From Coenobita brevimanus (Eukaryota > Arthropoda > Malacostraca > Decapoda > Coenobitidae): 64,000 nucleotides of DNA. The stretch lies in NCBI GenBank assembly GCA_032717465.1, contig CM064715.1, positions 38,651,159-38,715,158 of the forward strand. Direction: 5' to 3'. Below the pieces are notes generated by a model. It was not told where the DNA came from. It saw only the letters and a program-made list of their open reading frames with translations, and ran no database searches. Position 1 is the stretch's first letter. The number at the start of each line of letters is the position of its first letter. This document shows, one piece after another, positions 10,746 to 22,205 of the stretch. A program made the position numbers and the translations under genes.

Positions 10746-12796
10746 AAGGCTTGTAACAGAAGAATATGAATATTTGCTTTCTGATAAATGTTCTCCCCAA
10801 CCGGAGCCAATCCAACCCTGAATCACATAATCTTTACGTTTCTGCCCGGAATCGTGCTAAGTCTGTTCTTCGCTCTACTAAAAATAATTTCATCCATACT
10901 AAATGCTCTCAACTCTCCAACTCGAATTCTTCTCGCTCCTTCTGGCACCTTGCCAAAAATCTTTCTAACAACTTTACCTCATCATCCTTCCCTCCTCTTT
11001 TCTACTCTGATGGTTCTGTAGCTATTTCTTCTACTGATAAAGCAGATCTCTTCACACAGACTTTCTCCTCCAATCCCACCTTAGACGATTCCGGTGCTGT
11101 TCCTCCATCACTTCCCCCCTCTGACTTCCTCATGGCTGACATTAAAATTTCTTCAGCTGATGTATTTTCTGCCATTACTGGCCTCAGTACTAACAAGGCA
11201 TATGGGCCTGATGGGGTCCCTCCTGTTGTTCTCAAAAACTGTGCTTCTGTGCTTACACCCTGCCTAGGCAAACTATTTCGCCTTTGTCTGTCAACTTGTA
11301 CCTTTCCTTCTTGCTGGAAGTTTGCTCTCATTCAGCCAGTCCCAAAGAAGGGTGACCACTCCCAACCCTCCAACTATCGTCCAATTGCTTTAACGTCCTG
11401 TATTTCAAAAGTTTTCGAGTCAATTCTTAATAAAAAAATTTTTAAGGCATCTTTCCTATCACAACCTTCTTTCCGATCGTCAGTATGGGTTCCGTCAGGG
11501 ACGCTCCACTGGCGATCTTCTCCTACCTTTCAGACTCCTGGTCATCCTCCTTTCGGGACTTTGGCGAAAGCTTTGCCATTGCACTTGACATCTCAAAGGC
11601 TTTCGATCGAGTCTGGCATAAATCTTTAATTTCCAAACTGCCCTCCTACGGTTTCTATCCTTCTATCTGTGCCTTCATCGCTAGCTTCCTTTCTGGTCGT
11701 TCTATAGCCGCTGTCGTAGACAGCCATCGTTCTTCTCCTAGATCTATCAACAGTGGTGTTCCTCAGGGCTCTGTCCTATCACCAACTCTCTTCCTTTTAT
11801 TCATCAATGATCTTCTAAGCTGTACATCTAACCCTATCCACTCATACGCTGATGACTCCACCCTTCACCTTTCCATTCGGTTCCCGCAACGCCCATCTCA
11901 ACAGTTACTTCAAGAAACAAGGGATGAGGCTATGGCACACCTAATGTCTGACTTGGCTCATATCTCTGACTGGGGTAAAAATAATATGGTTGTCTTTAAT
12001 GCATCTAAGACTCAGTTCTTACACCTATCAACCCGACAAAATCTTCCACAGGTATACCCACTAATGTTTAATAATATTCAGATTAATCCTGCATCATCCT
12101 TGAACATGCTTGGGGTTTCATTTACTCGGGACTTATCTTGGAAAGATCATATTACATCTCTTGTAAAATCTGCTTCCAAGAGATTGGGTGTGCTAAGCCG
12201 ACTCCGCTCTTTCTTTACCCCTGCACAATTGTTGACTCTATACAGGGGTTTTATCCGCCCCTGTGTGGAGTACAACTCTCATGTGTGGGGAGGCTCCCCA
12301 CATACAGCTCTTCTCAATAGGGTGGAGTCAATGGCTTTTCGTCTCATTAACTCTCCTCCTCTTACTGACTCCCTTCAACCTCTGTCTCTTCGCCGAACTG
12401 TTGCATCTTTATCTCTTTTCTATCGCTACTTTAATGGTCACTGCTCCTCTGAACTGTCTGCTTGCATTCCTCCACCTCTACGACAGGCGCGTAGCACCCG
12501 TCTAGCAGCAAACTCTCATCCCTTTTCTGTCCAACTCTCTAATGCAAGAGTTAACCGTTACTCCCAGTCTTTCATTTATGCAACAGGTCAGCTCTGGAAC
12601 TGTCTCCCTCTGTCTGTATTTCCTCCTGCCTATGATCTCCAGTCTTTCAAACGTAGTGTGTCCAGGCATCTCAAAATGATCGGATCTTGAATTTGGCTCT
12701 CTATTGTATTTTGTTTTTCTCTTGGAGGGAACTGTTACTGCGGGCTCATGGCCTTTGGTTCCTTCTTCCTCGCATAAAAAAAAAAAAAAAAAAAAA
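10746..12796 (+). mobile_element. 5'-truncated Jockey/CR1-superfamily LINE
   Basis: The element spans a reverse transcriptase coding region (10766-12690), a short 3' untranslated region of about 85 bp, and a poly(A) run at about 12776-12796. No apurinic endonuclease domain or ORF1 lies upstream, so the copy is truncated at its 5' end, as is common when LINE reverse transcription stops early. It lies inside an array of the ~140-bp family, parts of which flank both sides. I could not identify a target-site duplication with confidence. Confidence 0.8.
10766..12690 (+). pseudogene. LINE reverse transcriptase (Jockey-type), frameshifted
   Basis: The protein copies LINE RNA into DNA at the insertion site. 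Motifs in order: KAYGPDGVPP, PVPKKGDHSQPSNYRPIALT, QYGFRQGRSTGDLL, ALDISKAFDRVWH, SGVPQGSVLSP and the catalytic YADD (codons 11844-11855). A C-terminal thumb region follows (LYRGFIRPCVEY), and a stop after KMIGS. The frame changes twice. It runs in frame 2 to about 11447 (extra G in AAGGCAT), frame 3 to about 11520, then frame 1 to the end. The ATG at 11485 lies just before the second shift and is therefore not a true start. Apart from these two indels the catalytic core looks intact, suggesting a fairly recent death. Jockey-type rather than RTE-type is judged from the RT block wording and the poly(A) tail. Confidence 0.85.
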
Positions 12797-13430
12797 GCAC
12801 TTTTGGGGAAGGGTGGAACTACCGAGAGTCACCCTCATAAGGGAGGGATTGCCTCCGGGGGTTCCAAAAAAGCCCTTATCGGTATGCACGGCCGTGATTT
12901 TTAACCTAACAACACAAAATTCAACATACTGGTAGGCGTCTATGCCGGCCACGTCTAAGACAAAGTGAAATCCCCGATGACCACTCCCACGGGCGGGGGG
13001 ACTGGGGAAGGCATCCCTCAAGGGGGAGTCATTTTTTTTTTTTTTTTATCTAAGGACATGAAACTTGATACATCTTTACAGGGGCCACGTTTTAAGCAGT
13101 GTGAGCTCTCCAAAAGCCTCCCGCCACGGGGAAGGATGGGAGGAAACAGTCCCCAGTAATCCTGCCAGAGCCTTTATTAATGCACTGTCATGGTCTTTAA
13201 CCTAGGAACACGAAACTTTGCATAATGGTAGACGTTCATCTAGGCCACGTTTTAGGCAGGTCCATACCCCAGATGGCCACCTCTACTGGGGGGGCAGGGA
13301 AACTGTGACTGCCCCAGGTGGGGACAACGCTGCAATTTTTATCAAGCACACGAAATTTTGCGCAGTACAGTAACAGACCTTCACCCGGTTCTTGAGTATA
13401 TAGAGGGTGGGATCACCAAGGTTTGCCCCT
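12797..13430 (-). repeat. ~140-bp tandem family, about four units
   Basis: Repeating order on the plus strand: AACACGAAACTTTGCATAAT, GGTAGACGTTCATC, GGCCACGTTTTAGGCAGG, then a G/C-rich block such as CCACTCCCACGGGCGGGGGG. Unit starts lie near 12900, 13050, 13195 and 13335. Read on the minus strand this gives the CCTGCCTAAA, GAAGGTCT, TGCAAAATTT order seen at 42.1-42.9 kb. Confidence 0.65.
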
Positions 13431-13479
13431 CTGCTTCCCCCTTAAATAACAGAGTATATTATGAGGCGAAATGGGGGAT

Positions 13480-14290
13480 GCGGGTATGAAAGCTGTCCTT
13501 TATCTCCTTTATCCAATTTAGAACAAAGTTTGTGGAAGAGTTGAGGTTAAGACAAGAACGAATGGATTCACTTTTAAGAATACTCAGTCAATAGTCAAGG
13601 TCACAGAGCAAGGTAAAATGTCAAGATCATATGGCAAGATCAGTCAAAAGGATTTTGATCCAAATACACCAACCATAGTCGAAGGGCTCCTGATACGACA
13701 AAGGAAAAGGGATTCAGTTTTAAGAAAATTCAGTCAAACGTTAAGGTTTCAGGGCAAGTTCGAAGTGTGATCCGTCTGCGTATGTCAACCAAATATCGAA
13801 AGCAAATGGATCTGATTTAAATTAGCTTTATTGGGAAAGTTAAGGGACTGCACGAGGTTGAGCTGTTGTTTTAGAGGACTATGGGTCAGAGGTCAAGATT
13901 ATATCGGAAGTTCAGCTTAAAAAGATTTTTTTCAATGTGCACTAAATTGATTGAGGTTAGTTCAAGCATTATGGATCCCCATTTTGAGGCCAATTCGTCA
14001 AAAGTGCAAAGCCAAATGTTCGACTGTTAACTGAAACTGTTTTGATTCGATTCACACCAAACATGGTGGAACTAGTAAAGGTCAATCAAGGATGAACAGA
14101 TTCGATTTTGAGAATAACAACTCAAAGTTTAAGATCACAGTGTAAGGTAAACCCATGCTGTTTTTATCCTGACTGAATCAAACCGTTTGCAAGAGTTAAG
14201 CGGTAGGCAAGGATGAAGCATTTCGATTTTGAGAACAGTCCGTCCAATGTTAAGGTCATAAAATCATATATTCTGCCCTTATATCAGCTG
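13480..14290 (+). repeat. AAGGTCA-family tandem array, five to six units
   Basis: Units of about 120-140 bp repeat the order TTTGATCCAAATACACC or equivalent, a GTGGAAGAGTT block, CAAGGATGAA, GATTCATTTTTGAGAATAC-like, and GTCAAGGTCACAGAGCAAGG. Clear restarts lie near 13500, 13650, 13790, 13930, 14040 and 14170. There is no coding potential. Confidence 0.65.
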
Positions 14291-14339
14291 TAAGGACCGG
14301 ATGCAGAGTGGTCCTTAATGTTACGTTCCATATTCATTT

Positions 14340-15600
14340 AGTTAGTATTGTTCCTTTCCCTGTTCTTGCATATTTCACTTAATAATAAATACGAAATGTA
14401 AGTGTTCCTTTGATTTCATCCTTGCTCCTTTGTTACTTATTTCTCGGTTCCCTTTCCTATTGAAGACAAAATGCCAGCATCCCTATCTTCTGTTCGTTGT
14501 TCCTTCGTTCTTCATTGTTCCTTTAGCTGTTCCTAGGTCGCCAGTAATGCACAGGTGTGATTGGAAAGTTGCGTTCCTGTGTTATTTTACTTAGTTCCTT
14601 TATTCCGTAATGTTCCGTTCCCAGCTCCTTAGTGGGTTGGGCATTAATGGAGAGATGCAAGTGAAAATTCGTGTTCCTGTATTCTTTTTTTTGTTTTTGT
14701 TCGTCGTCAGTTTAGTGTTCCTGCTTTCTGCTCATTGTTCCTTTGTTCCTCATTGCTCCGTTCCCCCTTCCTGTGTGGCACGTACAACAATGGAGGCGAG
14801 ATGCAAGTAAAAAGCTGAGTGCTCTTGTTTTATGTTCCTTGTTCCTGTTCTGTTCACTATTCCTTTGTATAGAATTTATGTTCTGCTCCCTACTCCTACG
14901 ATTAGTTTGTGTTCATTATTTCTTTGTTCCTTATTGTACTGTTCCCTGTTCCTGTGTGTCTCGGCCAACAAAGGAGACAAGATGCCAGAGGATAGTTGGG
15001 TCGGCCTGAGTTCCGTTCCTTGTTTCTTTAAGTAGCGTTCCTGTGTTCTGTTCCTTGCTCTTTTATGTTGTACTTCTTTGTTCTGTTTCTTGTTCCTTTG
15101 TGTGATGTTTCTGTACTGTGTCTCGTGTTCCTGTGTTCAGTATAGTGCTCATTATTGTGCTGTTCCCTGTTCTTGTGTTCCGTTCCAATGTGTCTCGGCC
15201 AACAATGGAAAGAAGGAGACGAAAGGAGAATGGAAAGTTGGTTGCAGTGTTTTGTTCTTTGTGTTGTCTGTATTTTTCATTTCAATGCCTTGTGATGTTT
15301 CGTGTTTTTTGTGTTCACTATTGTGTTCTTCCATGCACCTGTTGATCTGCTCCTTGTTCTTCTGTTCCGCCCCTTGTGCTATTTCGAGTTTTTGTATACA
15401 TTGCACTGTTATTCCATGTGTCTGTGTTCCGTTCTCTGACTTCCTGTATTCTGTTCTCTGTGCTACTATGTGTCCCTACGTTCCTTGTGCTGGTCACGTT
15501 CCTGTATTCACTGTGGCGTTGTCCCGTATTAGCATGTTCTGAGTTCATGTGTGGAGGCCGGTTGAGGGTTGAGTGTTCGTGTGTTCTGTTTAATGTCATT
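14340..15600 (+). repeat. TGTTCC-family tandem array (left part, split by the Helitron)
   Basis: Units of roughly 180-240 bp contain a CAACAATGGAGGCGAGATGC-like block (near 14785, 14966, 15198) followed by runs of TTCCTTGTTCC, GTGTTCTG and TTCCTGTG. The words continue directly to the Helitron end at 15602 and resume at 20861. The Cys/Phe/Leu-rich open frames here are composition effects. Confidence 0.7.
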
Positions 15601-15601
15601 A

Positions 15602-15630
15602 CTAGCTGAGGTACCCTGCTTCGCCCGGGT
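15602..15630 (-). other. Helitron 3' terminus: hairpin and CTAG end
   Basis: On the minus strand, ACCCGGGCGAAGCAGGGT forms a short stem-loop, and then TACCTCAGCTAG leads to the terminus. The stem has one G-A mismatch, and the equivalent canonical hairpin would pair fully. The hairpin lies 7-8 bases before the CTAG end. Confidence 0.85.
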
Positions 15631-15718
15631 TAAATGTTGTTGTGAATGATAGTTGTTGGATAGTAATTTTAGAGAAGCTTCAATAACATAGCAATTCTTT
15701 ATTATATTGTGCTGTATT

Positions 15719-17150
15719 TCACACACTGTCAAATTCATAAATGCTTCCTTGTATACAACATACCTTGTTTTTCCCTCCGGAGCATAGACGTGTAGGAGTT
15801 TCCGCCTTGGAACATTCAACATAAAGTTGGCCATGGGAGGAACATGGTGTCTCTAGGTTCAATCCAACTTTTTTCAGTGATTGGCCCTGAGACTTGTTGA
15901 TTGACATAGCAAAGCTAAATTTCAGGGGAAACTGCAATCTTTTGCACTGGAATGGCAGATCCGACGGTATAACAGGAATTCTAGGAATGAATACATCTTC
16001 ATCTTTGAATGTTCCAGTCATCAGTGAAGCTTCTGGTACATATGGATGCAACTTCTCTATCGCCATTCGAGTGATATTGCAAAGCTTAGGTGAATCAAGA
16101 TTTCTGAGAAGCATCAGTGGACATCCATTCTTCACTGTGAGATGATGAGATGGGACACCAGGAGGATGTAAGGTGTTCAAAAATTCCACAGGATACTGAA
16201 CAGTCTCATCACTGTCCACAAATGTATCAATGCTCTTGAAGGGTCTTGCCTCACTGGGGAGTTTCTACAGTACTTTGGCAAGGAAGTCATCGACTGCATC
16301 ATTCTTTGGTGCCAAGATTGCTCTTCCCCTGAGCCAGTATTGTTGTTTTTATCTGGTTGCAATGATGAAAAAACTATATTTTCCAAGACTTCCTTTGATG
16401 GTACGATGATGTGTTTGTGCCACTGCCAGTTTTCATCAAATTCTGTGCAAATGTTTCAGCATCCTTGACTTTCAGAAGGTGAACCCTGATGTCCTTTTTC
16501 AAATGCAACTTTTGAACATGTGGTCATAGATTGGAGAATTTTACGGAGGAATTCAGCTCATCAGCTTTGGTTCCTTTTGGAATCACAGGGAATGTTTGTC
16601 TGAAATCTCCAATCATGAGGAATGCGACACCACCCATGATATTTTTGTTGTTGTGAATATCTTGGAGTGTCCTATCAATAGCTTGAAATGCATGTTTGCA
16701 TGACAGTGCACTCATCCCACACAATAGTTTGCAGTCACTTAAGACATCTGCCAGAGCTGTTCCTTTAGAGATATTGCACGTAGGAGACTCATGTCTCACC
16801 AAATTCAGTAGTAGTTTGAAAGTGGAATGGGCAGTCCTTCCACCAGCTAATAGAGTTGAAGTGGCAACTGCCAAGGCAATAAACTGTGTCCTTGGGATCT
16901 GAGATTGCAAAGAGGTAGTTTGTCACAAATGTTTTCCCTGTGCCACCTGGTGCGTCAAGGAAAAAGAATCTACCAGGTTTAATTAATTCAAAAACTTTCC
17001 TGTAGGCATTCTTTTGATGCGTATTAAGCTTTGGTTCATTAACCCTGACAAACCCATCATTTCATCTTTGTTGTATGAAGTCCCTCTAATCATTTCTTGT
17101 GATCTGGATTGCCTTCCTCTTTGGGCTCAGGAAAGCAAAGGGAACTTTTC
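15719..17150 (-). pseudogene. Helitron helicase region (PIF1-like), broken
   Basis: The 5'-to-3' DNA helicase half of the Helitron RepHel protein. Walker A reads DAPGGTGKT (minus strand, about 16960-16932). Walker B-associated GDFRQTFPVIP falls within the open frame 16910-16524. Downstream AILAPKNDAVDDFLAKVL is followed by an in-frame TAG near 16268. The C-terminal block FAMSINKSQGQSLKKVG and HGQLYVECSKA (frame 16219-15719) matches the usual PIF1/Helitron end. The frames differ between the Walker A segment, the Walker B segment and the C-terminus, so no full helicase can be made. Confidence 0.85.
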
Positions 17151-17700
17151 TACAGTATAGAGCTTTTCTACATTATGCTGTTACCATAACGTAGAAAAGA
17201 TCTGTAAGCTAACTTAACTTCTTTCAGAGCTTCATCCCAGTGCTTGTTATCTTTCAAGAGCCCATGTAGGTGACAGGCTTCTCTATAAGTTGAACACACT
17301 CTTACTTGAAAGGTTTTCAGTTATTCAAATGATGTAGAACCTCTAACTGTATGAAGCAAAAGCCGAAAGAAATAGCACTCCTTATTGATGGGGTGAAATT
17401 TGTACACTCTGCCAAAAGCATCTGATGCTTTGATTCCAGGGTAACCATCAACTTGTGCACCTTATGATCGTGGTTTCCATTTCTTAGATGCATTGTTCTA
17501 TGTGAAATATCTGGGAATTTAAGGGTACAAAAGTGTTCTAGTGAAATCATTTCTGCCACAGAGTTCAAAGTAGGCAGTCAAAGTTTGCTAACCGTTGGAG
17601 CAAGCAGGGTACTTTCATATACAGTCTCTGGACTGAAGTTGATACGTTGCCTATATTCCAAATGAACAGCAAGAGGGACAACTGTAGGGTGACGTTCATA
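17151..17700 (-). pseudogene. Helitron linker between Rep and helicase domains
   Basis: Carries minus-strand fragments equivalent to the variable region between the replication initiator and helicase. An open frame of 83 codons (17568-17317) includes a SLEHFCTLKFPD-like word but no motif strong enough to name. Stops are frequent. Confidence 0.55.
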
Positions 17701-20150
17701 AATGAGAAAGTTCAATATTCTTCAACAGCCTCATTGTTGCTAATGTATCGTCCCATCGGGTAGTCTGAGACATCATCATTGTTGTCCTTTGAATGAATTC
17801 CAAATTTAGCCATGTCAGATCCTTTGCTAACATATTTGCACACATACTTGATTGACTTCACTGAGCCGCAAAAAATTCTACATTGATGTGTGCTTGGAAT
17901 ATTTTAGACAAAAGGAGGTTATATGGTACATCCCATCTGTTGTTCAGAATGACTTCTTCTCCATTGGACATTTTGCTAATTGCTTCATGACCACCATTTT
18001 CATGTTTTTTTCTTCTATGCAATGGATATCCATCAAGATCAGTTTGGGTTTCTTCCACAAATTGCTTGAGGAACTTTTTATTGCATTTGTCATTTTGCAT
18101 GCAAGGAGAATTTCTGTTGAGAGCCCCACGTGGTCCATAGATCATGTTTTGAATAATGACATCAAATTGCTTATGATCTGCATCTGGGTCTGGAATTTCT
18201 GCTGAGATAATTTTGTCCACATCCTTTGGATGAATCTCGTTCATTAACCAAAGCAGGCTGTGAGCATGTGGAAGACCTCGCTTTTGCCATTCAGTTAATG
18301 TGGCATTGTACATCACCAAATATTTTACTCTTTGTCAACATATTAATCAGAGTAACAAATTATCTTCTGAACATCCTTACAACTGTACTATGTCTGTGTA
18401 CAGTTTTTTGGCCAGGGAAAAGATCTCACTGAATCTCACTCCAACTGGTGTTCGATGTGAATGTAATGAAGAGGTCAGGTCTGCCATAATTTCCCATGGC
18501 ATCTTATGTTATTTTATACACGTATCTTGGTCCATCTGTGAATGAGAATGGTAGAATTACTTTTTTTTCCCAACATTTTTTATGTCACTATCACTGTTAA
18601 TGGCATCTGTCAGTCCTTGATAAGTTTCTTCTCTTAACTGAGCTTGATTCTGACGAACAAATAGAAGCAGTTCACTTTCAGTTTTTGCATACATGTCAAC
18701 TATGGATTGGTGGAATAACTCTCTGCACCTCGAGATGTGGTTGGCATCATTTGTTCTCACCATAATCTGGTAGGCATAGTTACTCGTATCACTAGCACTC
18801 ACCTTTTTTTCCAGTTGAAGTAAATGGAATGTTGATGTAATATCCATCTTGTCCGTTCCAGTACAAAACTGGGTACTGAAGAGCATCATAAGACCTATGT
18901 GTCTCAGAAAATCTTCTTGCAGTAGTATCTTTTTGGTGAAGGACGATGTCACGTTTTCCAGCATTTTGATCAACCATAAGAATAGCCACTTTATTCACTA
19001 TTGGAGAGTTGAACCCCCTTTTGTGTTCTCCTGTTGGTGTCTTGTCAGTCTTAATAATGGCTTTGAGGTCTCCAAGGTTTGGGTGTTCCAAAACAGATCT
19101 GAAACTTCTAACCAACAGGTTTTGCTCATGGAATATGGTTTGCAAGCTCTGGACAATATCTTTTTGGACACCAGGCATTATTTCCCATATACGTTTTGTC
19201 TGTTCTTCTTCATCTCTCATGAAGTAGATTTGAACAAACTTTGGTAATTTTTCATCTTCCGGTAGGAGTGAACCTATTCTGTGGTAGACCTGACCTTGGA
19301 TTTTGAAAGCAAGCATGAAAACTGGTTCATTCATCTCTTTAGTAACAAGAAGTCATTTGAAAGCATGAATTGCACTTTCTGATGTGTGAAAGAAGCTGCT
19401 TGGACTTGTCTAAACACCTACTCGTATTATCAATGACTGAAGAGGCTCAGGTGGAGCTTCTGGCAATGTAAAACTCATATTGACAGTATTACAAAACAGA
19501 CCTGGTGGTTCATATTTCCACTATTTTGCACCACAGTTAATGCAAGTGATTCACATGCTGCCAATATCAATTGTTTTATGCTTAGTAATATCCAAGCTGT
19601 TATTGTAATGAGAGGCCAATTTGAGCAGACTGGCCTGTTGTTGCCTCTGAGCTGCTGTCCTTGACTGGTCAGTTGCTTGTCTGGCCATTCGTTGTTCTTG
19701 TATTTCAGCATTTCTCGCTGCTGCCTGGTCCTTCTTTGGCCTTCAGTTTCGTCATGTTTGGCTACTTCAGTTCTGGCTTGGTCAGCCTGTTGTCTGGTCC
19801 TTCTTTGTTCAGAAGTTTTTGAATTTCTAGCTGCTGCAGTTCTTACTTGGCTAGCTTGTTGTCTGGTTCCTCTATAATCTTCAACTTCTTCTTTTCTGAC
19901 TGCTGCAGATCTTGCTCGGTCTGCCTGATGCCTTCTTTGTCTCTGTTCAGTTGTTTCTGTTTGGTGTGCAGCTTTAGTTCTGGCTAGATTAGCCTGAAAT
20001 CTAGTTAATCTGTTTTCCTCTTGTTCATCCTTGCGAGACGCAGGGGCTCGGTCTCTTTGACTTTTCAATCTGGCATCTCTTTCATCTTGTGTTTCCTTAG
20101 ATCTGGTTGTCCTGGCATTTGAAGCTTCTTTGTTTGACCCCCCCCCTCAA
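17700..20150 (-). pseudogene. Helitron Rep (HUH/Y2 replication initiator) region, broken
   Basis: In order from the 5' end: a basic heptad-like N-terminal region (about 20150-19690) with repeats of RRTRQQADQARTEV type. Next is the Helitron-like N domain AFKIQGQVYHRIGSLLPEDE (19334-18795), then a frame change to NHISRCRELFHQSIVDMYAK (to 18557). The HUH motif follows as EWQKRGLPHAHSLLW (about 18290-18245), then the two-tyrosine motif IKYVCKYVSKGSD (about 17856-17818). HUH and both tyrosines survive in the nucleotide sequence, but a one-base slip near 17860 separates them. At least four frame breaks make this a pseudogene. Confidence 0.85.
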
Positions 20151-20840
20151 AAAGAAAAAAAAAGATCTTTTCTTGGGTGGCATATGCAACTGTAATAAAG
20201 TGGACTTCAAGGTCACTGAAATAACTAAAAGTCATTAAAGTCACAAAGTCACTGATGTTACTCAGGTTTCTTAAAAGTTACTCAAGTAACTGAAAGAAAA
20301 TAAATGAGGCAAAAATAGCCACCATAGTCACTGCCGAATATAAATAAAGTAAAGCATGAATGCTGATAACTCCAAAAACACCATGTGTGAGTGCAGAATA
20401 AAAAAAATGTACATACCAATGAATATCTTATAACTGGAGTCACTTTTGATAACGAACACTGTTGAATTCTGTCAAAGTCCGTCAAATTTCGTCATGAAAA
20501 TAGTTATATGTAGGTCTGTTGTGGAAAACAGCCAGAAATTGCAGAAAATGCCAGAAATACGGGGGAAAAAACTTAATCGGGCATAATATACCCTTGAAGG
20601 CTATGATGTCAACCCCACCATTTTGGGGGATGAGGTAACCTATCCTCGAAATCCAACTCTTTCAGGTTGAGAAAGGGATATCAAATATTTTGAAAGGCCT
20701 TTTTAAAAGGCCATGAAGGTCCACGGCTATATGCATATGACCTGACCCTTGGCGAGGAGAGTATATGTGCCAAACTTCAGCTTCCCAGCTTTAAAACTGT
20801 AGCCATGCATAATAAAAACAAACATACAGACACACAGACA
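20151..20840 (-). other. Helitron 5' non-coding leader
   Basis: Non-coding sequence between the 5' terminus and the Rep remnant. A local cluster of AAGTCACTGAAATAACT-like words (20205-20295) forms a short degenerate tandem repeat. The sequence 20700-20840 reads on the minus strand as GC-moderate leader without a long open frame. Confidence 0.6.
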
Positions 20841-20860
20841 CTGCTTTCTAGATATAGAGA
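20841..20860 (-). other. Helitron 5' terminus (TC end)
   Basis: On the minus strand the element opens with TCTCTATATCTAGAAAGC, preceded by host A. It is followed by a GTGTCTGTGTGTCTGTATG segment typical of Helitron 5' ends. There is no inverted repeat with the other end, as expected. Confidence 0.8.
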
Positions 20861-21080
20861 TATTCCTCTGCTTTATCTCTAGTGTGTTTCATTCGCCTGT
20901 GTTCTTTTTGGTGATCTTCCGGGTTTCTGTGTTCTGTGTTCTTAGTGGAGGTCGATGGAGGGTTGTGTGCTTCTGTGTTTTGCTCTTTGTGCTGTTCTGT
21001 CTTCTCTTGTTCTGTTACTCGTGGTGTTTCGTGTTCTGCTGTTTCTTATGTTAGTGTTCCTTGCTCCTGCGTTATGTGTT
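20861..21080 (+). repeat. TGTTCC-family tandem array (right part)
   Basis: Resumes the array interrupted by the Helitron. GTGGAGGTCGATGGAGGGTT near 20945 is a close relative of GTGGAGGCCGGTTGAGGGTT near 15550 on the other side, followed by the same GTGTTCTG/TTCCTTG words. Confidence 0.65.
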
Positions 21081-21089
21081 CCTGTGTGT

Positions 21090-21180
21090 GATAAAGATGA
21101 TGATAATGATGATGGGGAGGAAGATGCTGTTGACGATGATGATAGTGATACTGATAAAGATAATGAAAATAAATTACTGG
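21090..21180 (+). repeat. Degenerate (GAT)n/(GAC)n triplet repeat
   Basis: GAT-type triplets with substitutions give an Asp/Glu-rich frame. There is no other gene signal. Confidence 0.7.
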
Positions 21181-21254
21181 GGTTTTAAGAATTTTACTAC
21201 AGTTACGTCCAGCAGCAAAGGCTAATATATCCCAACTTAACTCCTTTGTTTCGG

Positions 21255-21450
21255 CAACTTATTTTTTATAGTTTATTCTTTGCTACCTTTATACGGTTTT
21301 AATCAGTTTGGAGAGACGTTTCAAACTGGAGGGGCTGAGTCTTACTTTCATTAAGCTTTTCACTGCCAGACATTCTTCCGAAGTTGCGTAAAATTGTATG
21401 GTAAGAGAAAGAATGAAAAAATAAAACATACCATCGGACTGAAGTGGTTA
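21255..21450. repeat. Two GATTTTATTCA-family copies in opposite orientation
   Basis: A plus-strand copy spans about 21260-21340 (TTTATTCTTTGCTACC, AATCAGTTTGGAGAGACG, ACTGGAGGGGCTGAG). A minus-strand copy spans about 21355-21450 and ends on the plus strand as CATCGGACTGAAGTGGTTAA. Together they form a tail-to-tail inverted pair. Confidence 0.6.
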
Positions 21451-21559
21451 AATTATTAGAACAATAACATGCCTACTCCTTCATCACAAATTGTCTTGTG
21501 AGAGGTGGTTCTAGTAATCGATTTCCTCTAAGTTCCAATACAGATTATAATTGTTCTTG

Positions 21560-21835
21560 TCAGCTGCTGTAATTTCTCTTTCTTCCTCCTCTCTCTGTCT
21601 CTCTGTCTCTCTCTCTCTTTTCTTCTTCTTCTTCTTCTTCTTCTTCTTCTTTCTTCTATTTTACTCCCCTTTTCTACCCTTGTTTTATCATCCGCTTCTT
21701 CCTTCTCCTCCTTCTCTCTCTCTTCCTCCCATTTTTCCTCTCTCAAGCTTTTGTCTTCTTCATTTTCCTCTTTCTGTCCCTCTGAATGTCTTACTCCTCT
21801 GCTTCTTGTTCTACCTCCCCTTCATCTTGTCTTAT
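21560..21835 (+). repeat. Pyrimidine-rich tract with (TTC)n
   Basis: CT-rich sequence with a clean (TTC)n core at about 21622-21650. The polar Glu/Arg frames on the minus strand come from it. Confidence 0.85.
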
Positions 21836-22080
21836 TTAAAAAAAAAAATAAAAGAAATATGAAGTAATTAAGGATATTTTTCCTCCGTAATTACAGCTGA
21901 TGATGATCGAGTGAAAACGCTGTAGTCCAAAAAGAAAAAAAAAATCGTCTTTAGGAGATGAAAGGACGAAGTGGAGGAGTTCAGTGCGGGAGGAAGGCTT
22001 GGATTCGCTGAAGGAAGTGGAAGTGGGTGCTGGTAGAGGAGTGTGGATCAGTGTTACGTCCATTTTGGAAGAATTCTGCA
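21836..22080. other. No feature recognised
   Basis: A poly(A) run at about 21838-21848 and no recognisable gene or repeat. Confidence 0.4.
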
Positions 22081-22119
22081 GTTAGGCAATAGACAGATAG
22101 AAAGAAAGACAGGTGTACA

Positions 22120-22205
22120 GCACATACATAAAAACATACATACATATATATATGTACATACATACATACATGCATCCATTATATACATACATACTTATAT
22201 ACATA
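22120..22205 (+). repeat. (ACAT)n-type microsatellite
   Basis: CATACATACATA words with a short TATATATA interruption near 22146. Confidence 0.85.

Larger units (their letters stand above)
15602..20860 (-). mobile_element. Helitron, autonomous-type, decayed, both termini present
   Basis: A rolling-circle DNA transposon of 5,259 bp. Read on the minus strand it begins with TCTCTATATCTAGAAAGC at 20860 and ends with CTAG at 15605-15602. Just inside that end lies a hairpin (15613-15630) with six-base arms, one mismatch and a GCGAAG loop. The flanking host bases are A (15601) and T (20861), the AT target expected for Helitrons, with no target duplication. The coding content is a Rep/helicase protein in order, interrupted by frameshifts and stops. 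The surrounding TGTTCC array continues on both sides. Confidence 0.9.

Noticed and set aside
11485..11530. True translation start at the ATG 11485 of the Jockey-type frame
   Set aside because: The conserved QYGFRQGRSTGDLL motif overlaps it in another frame, so the ATG lies in misframed sequence between two indels.
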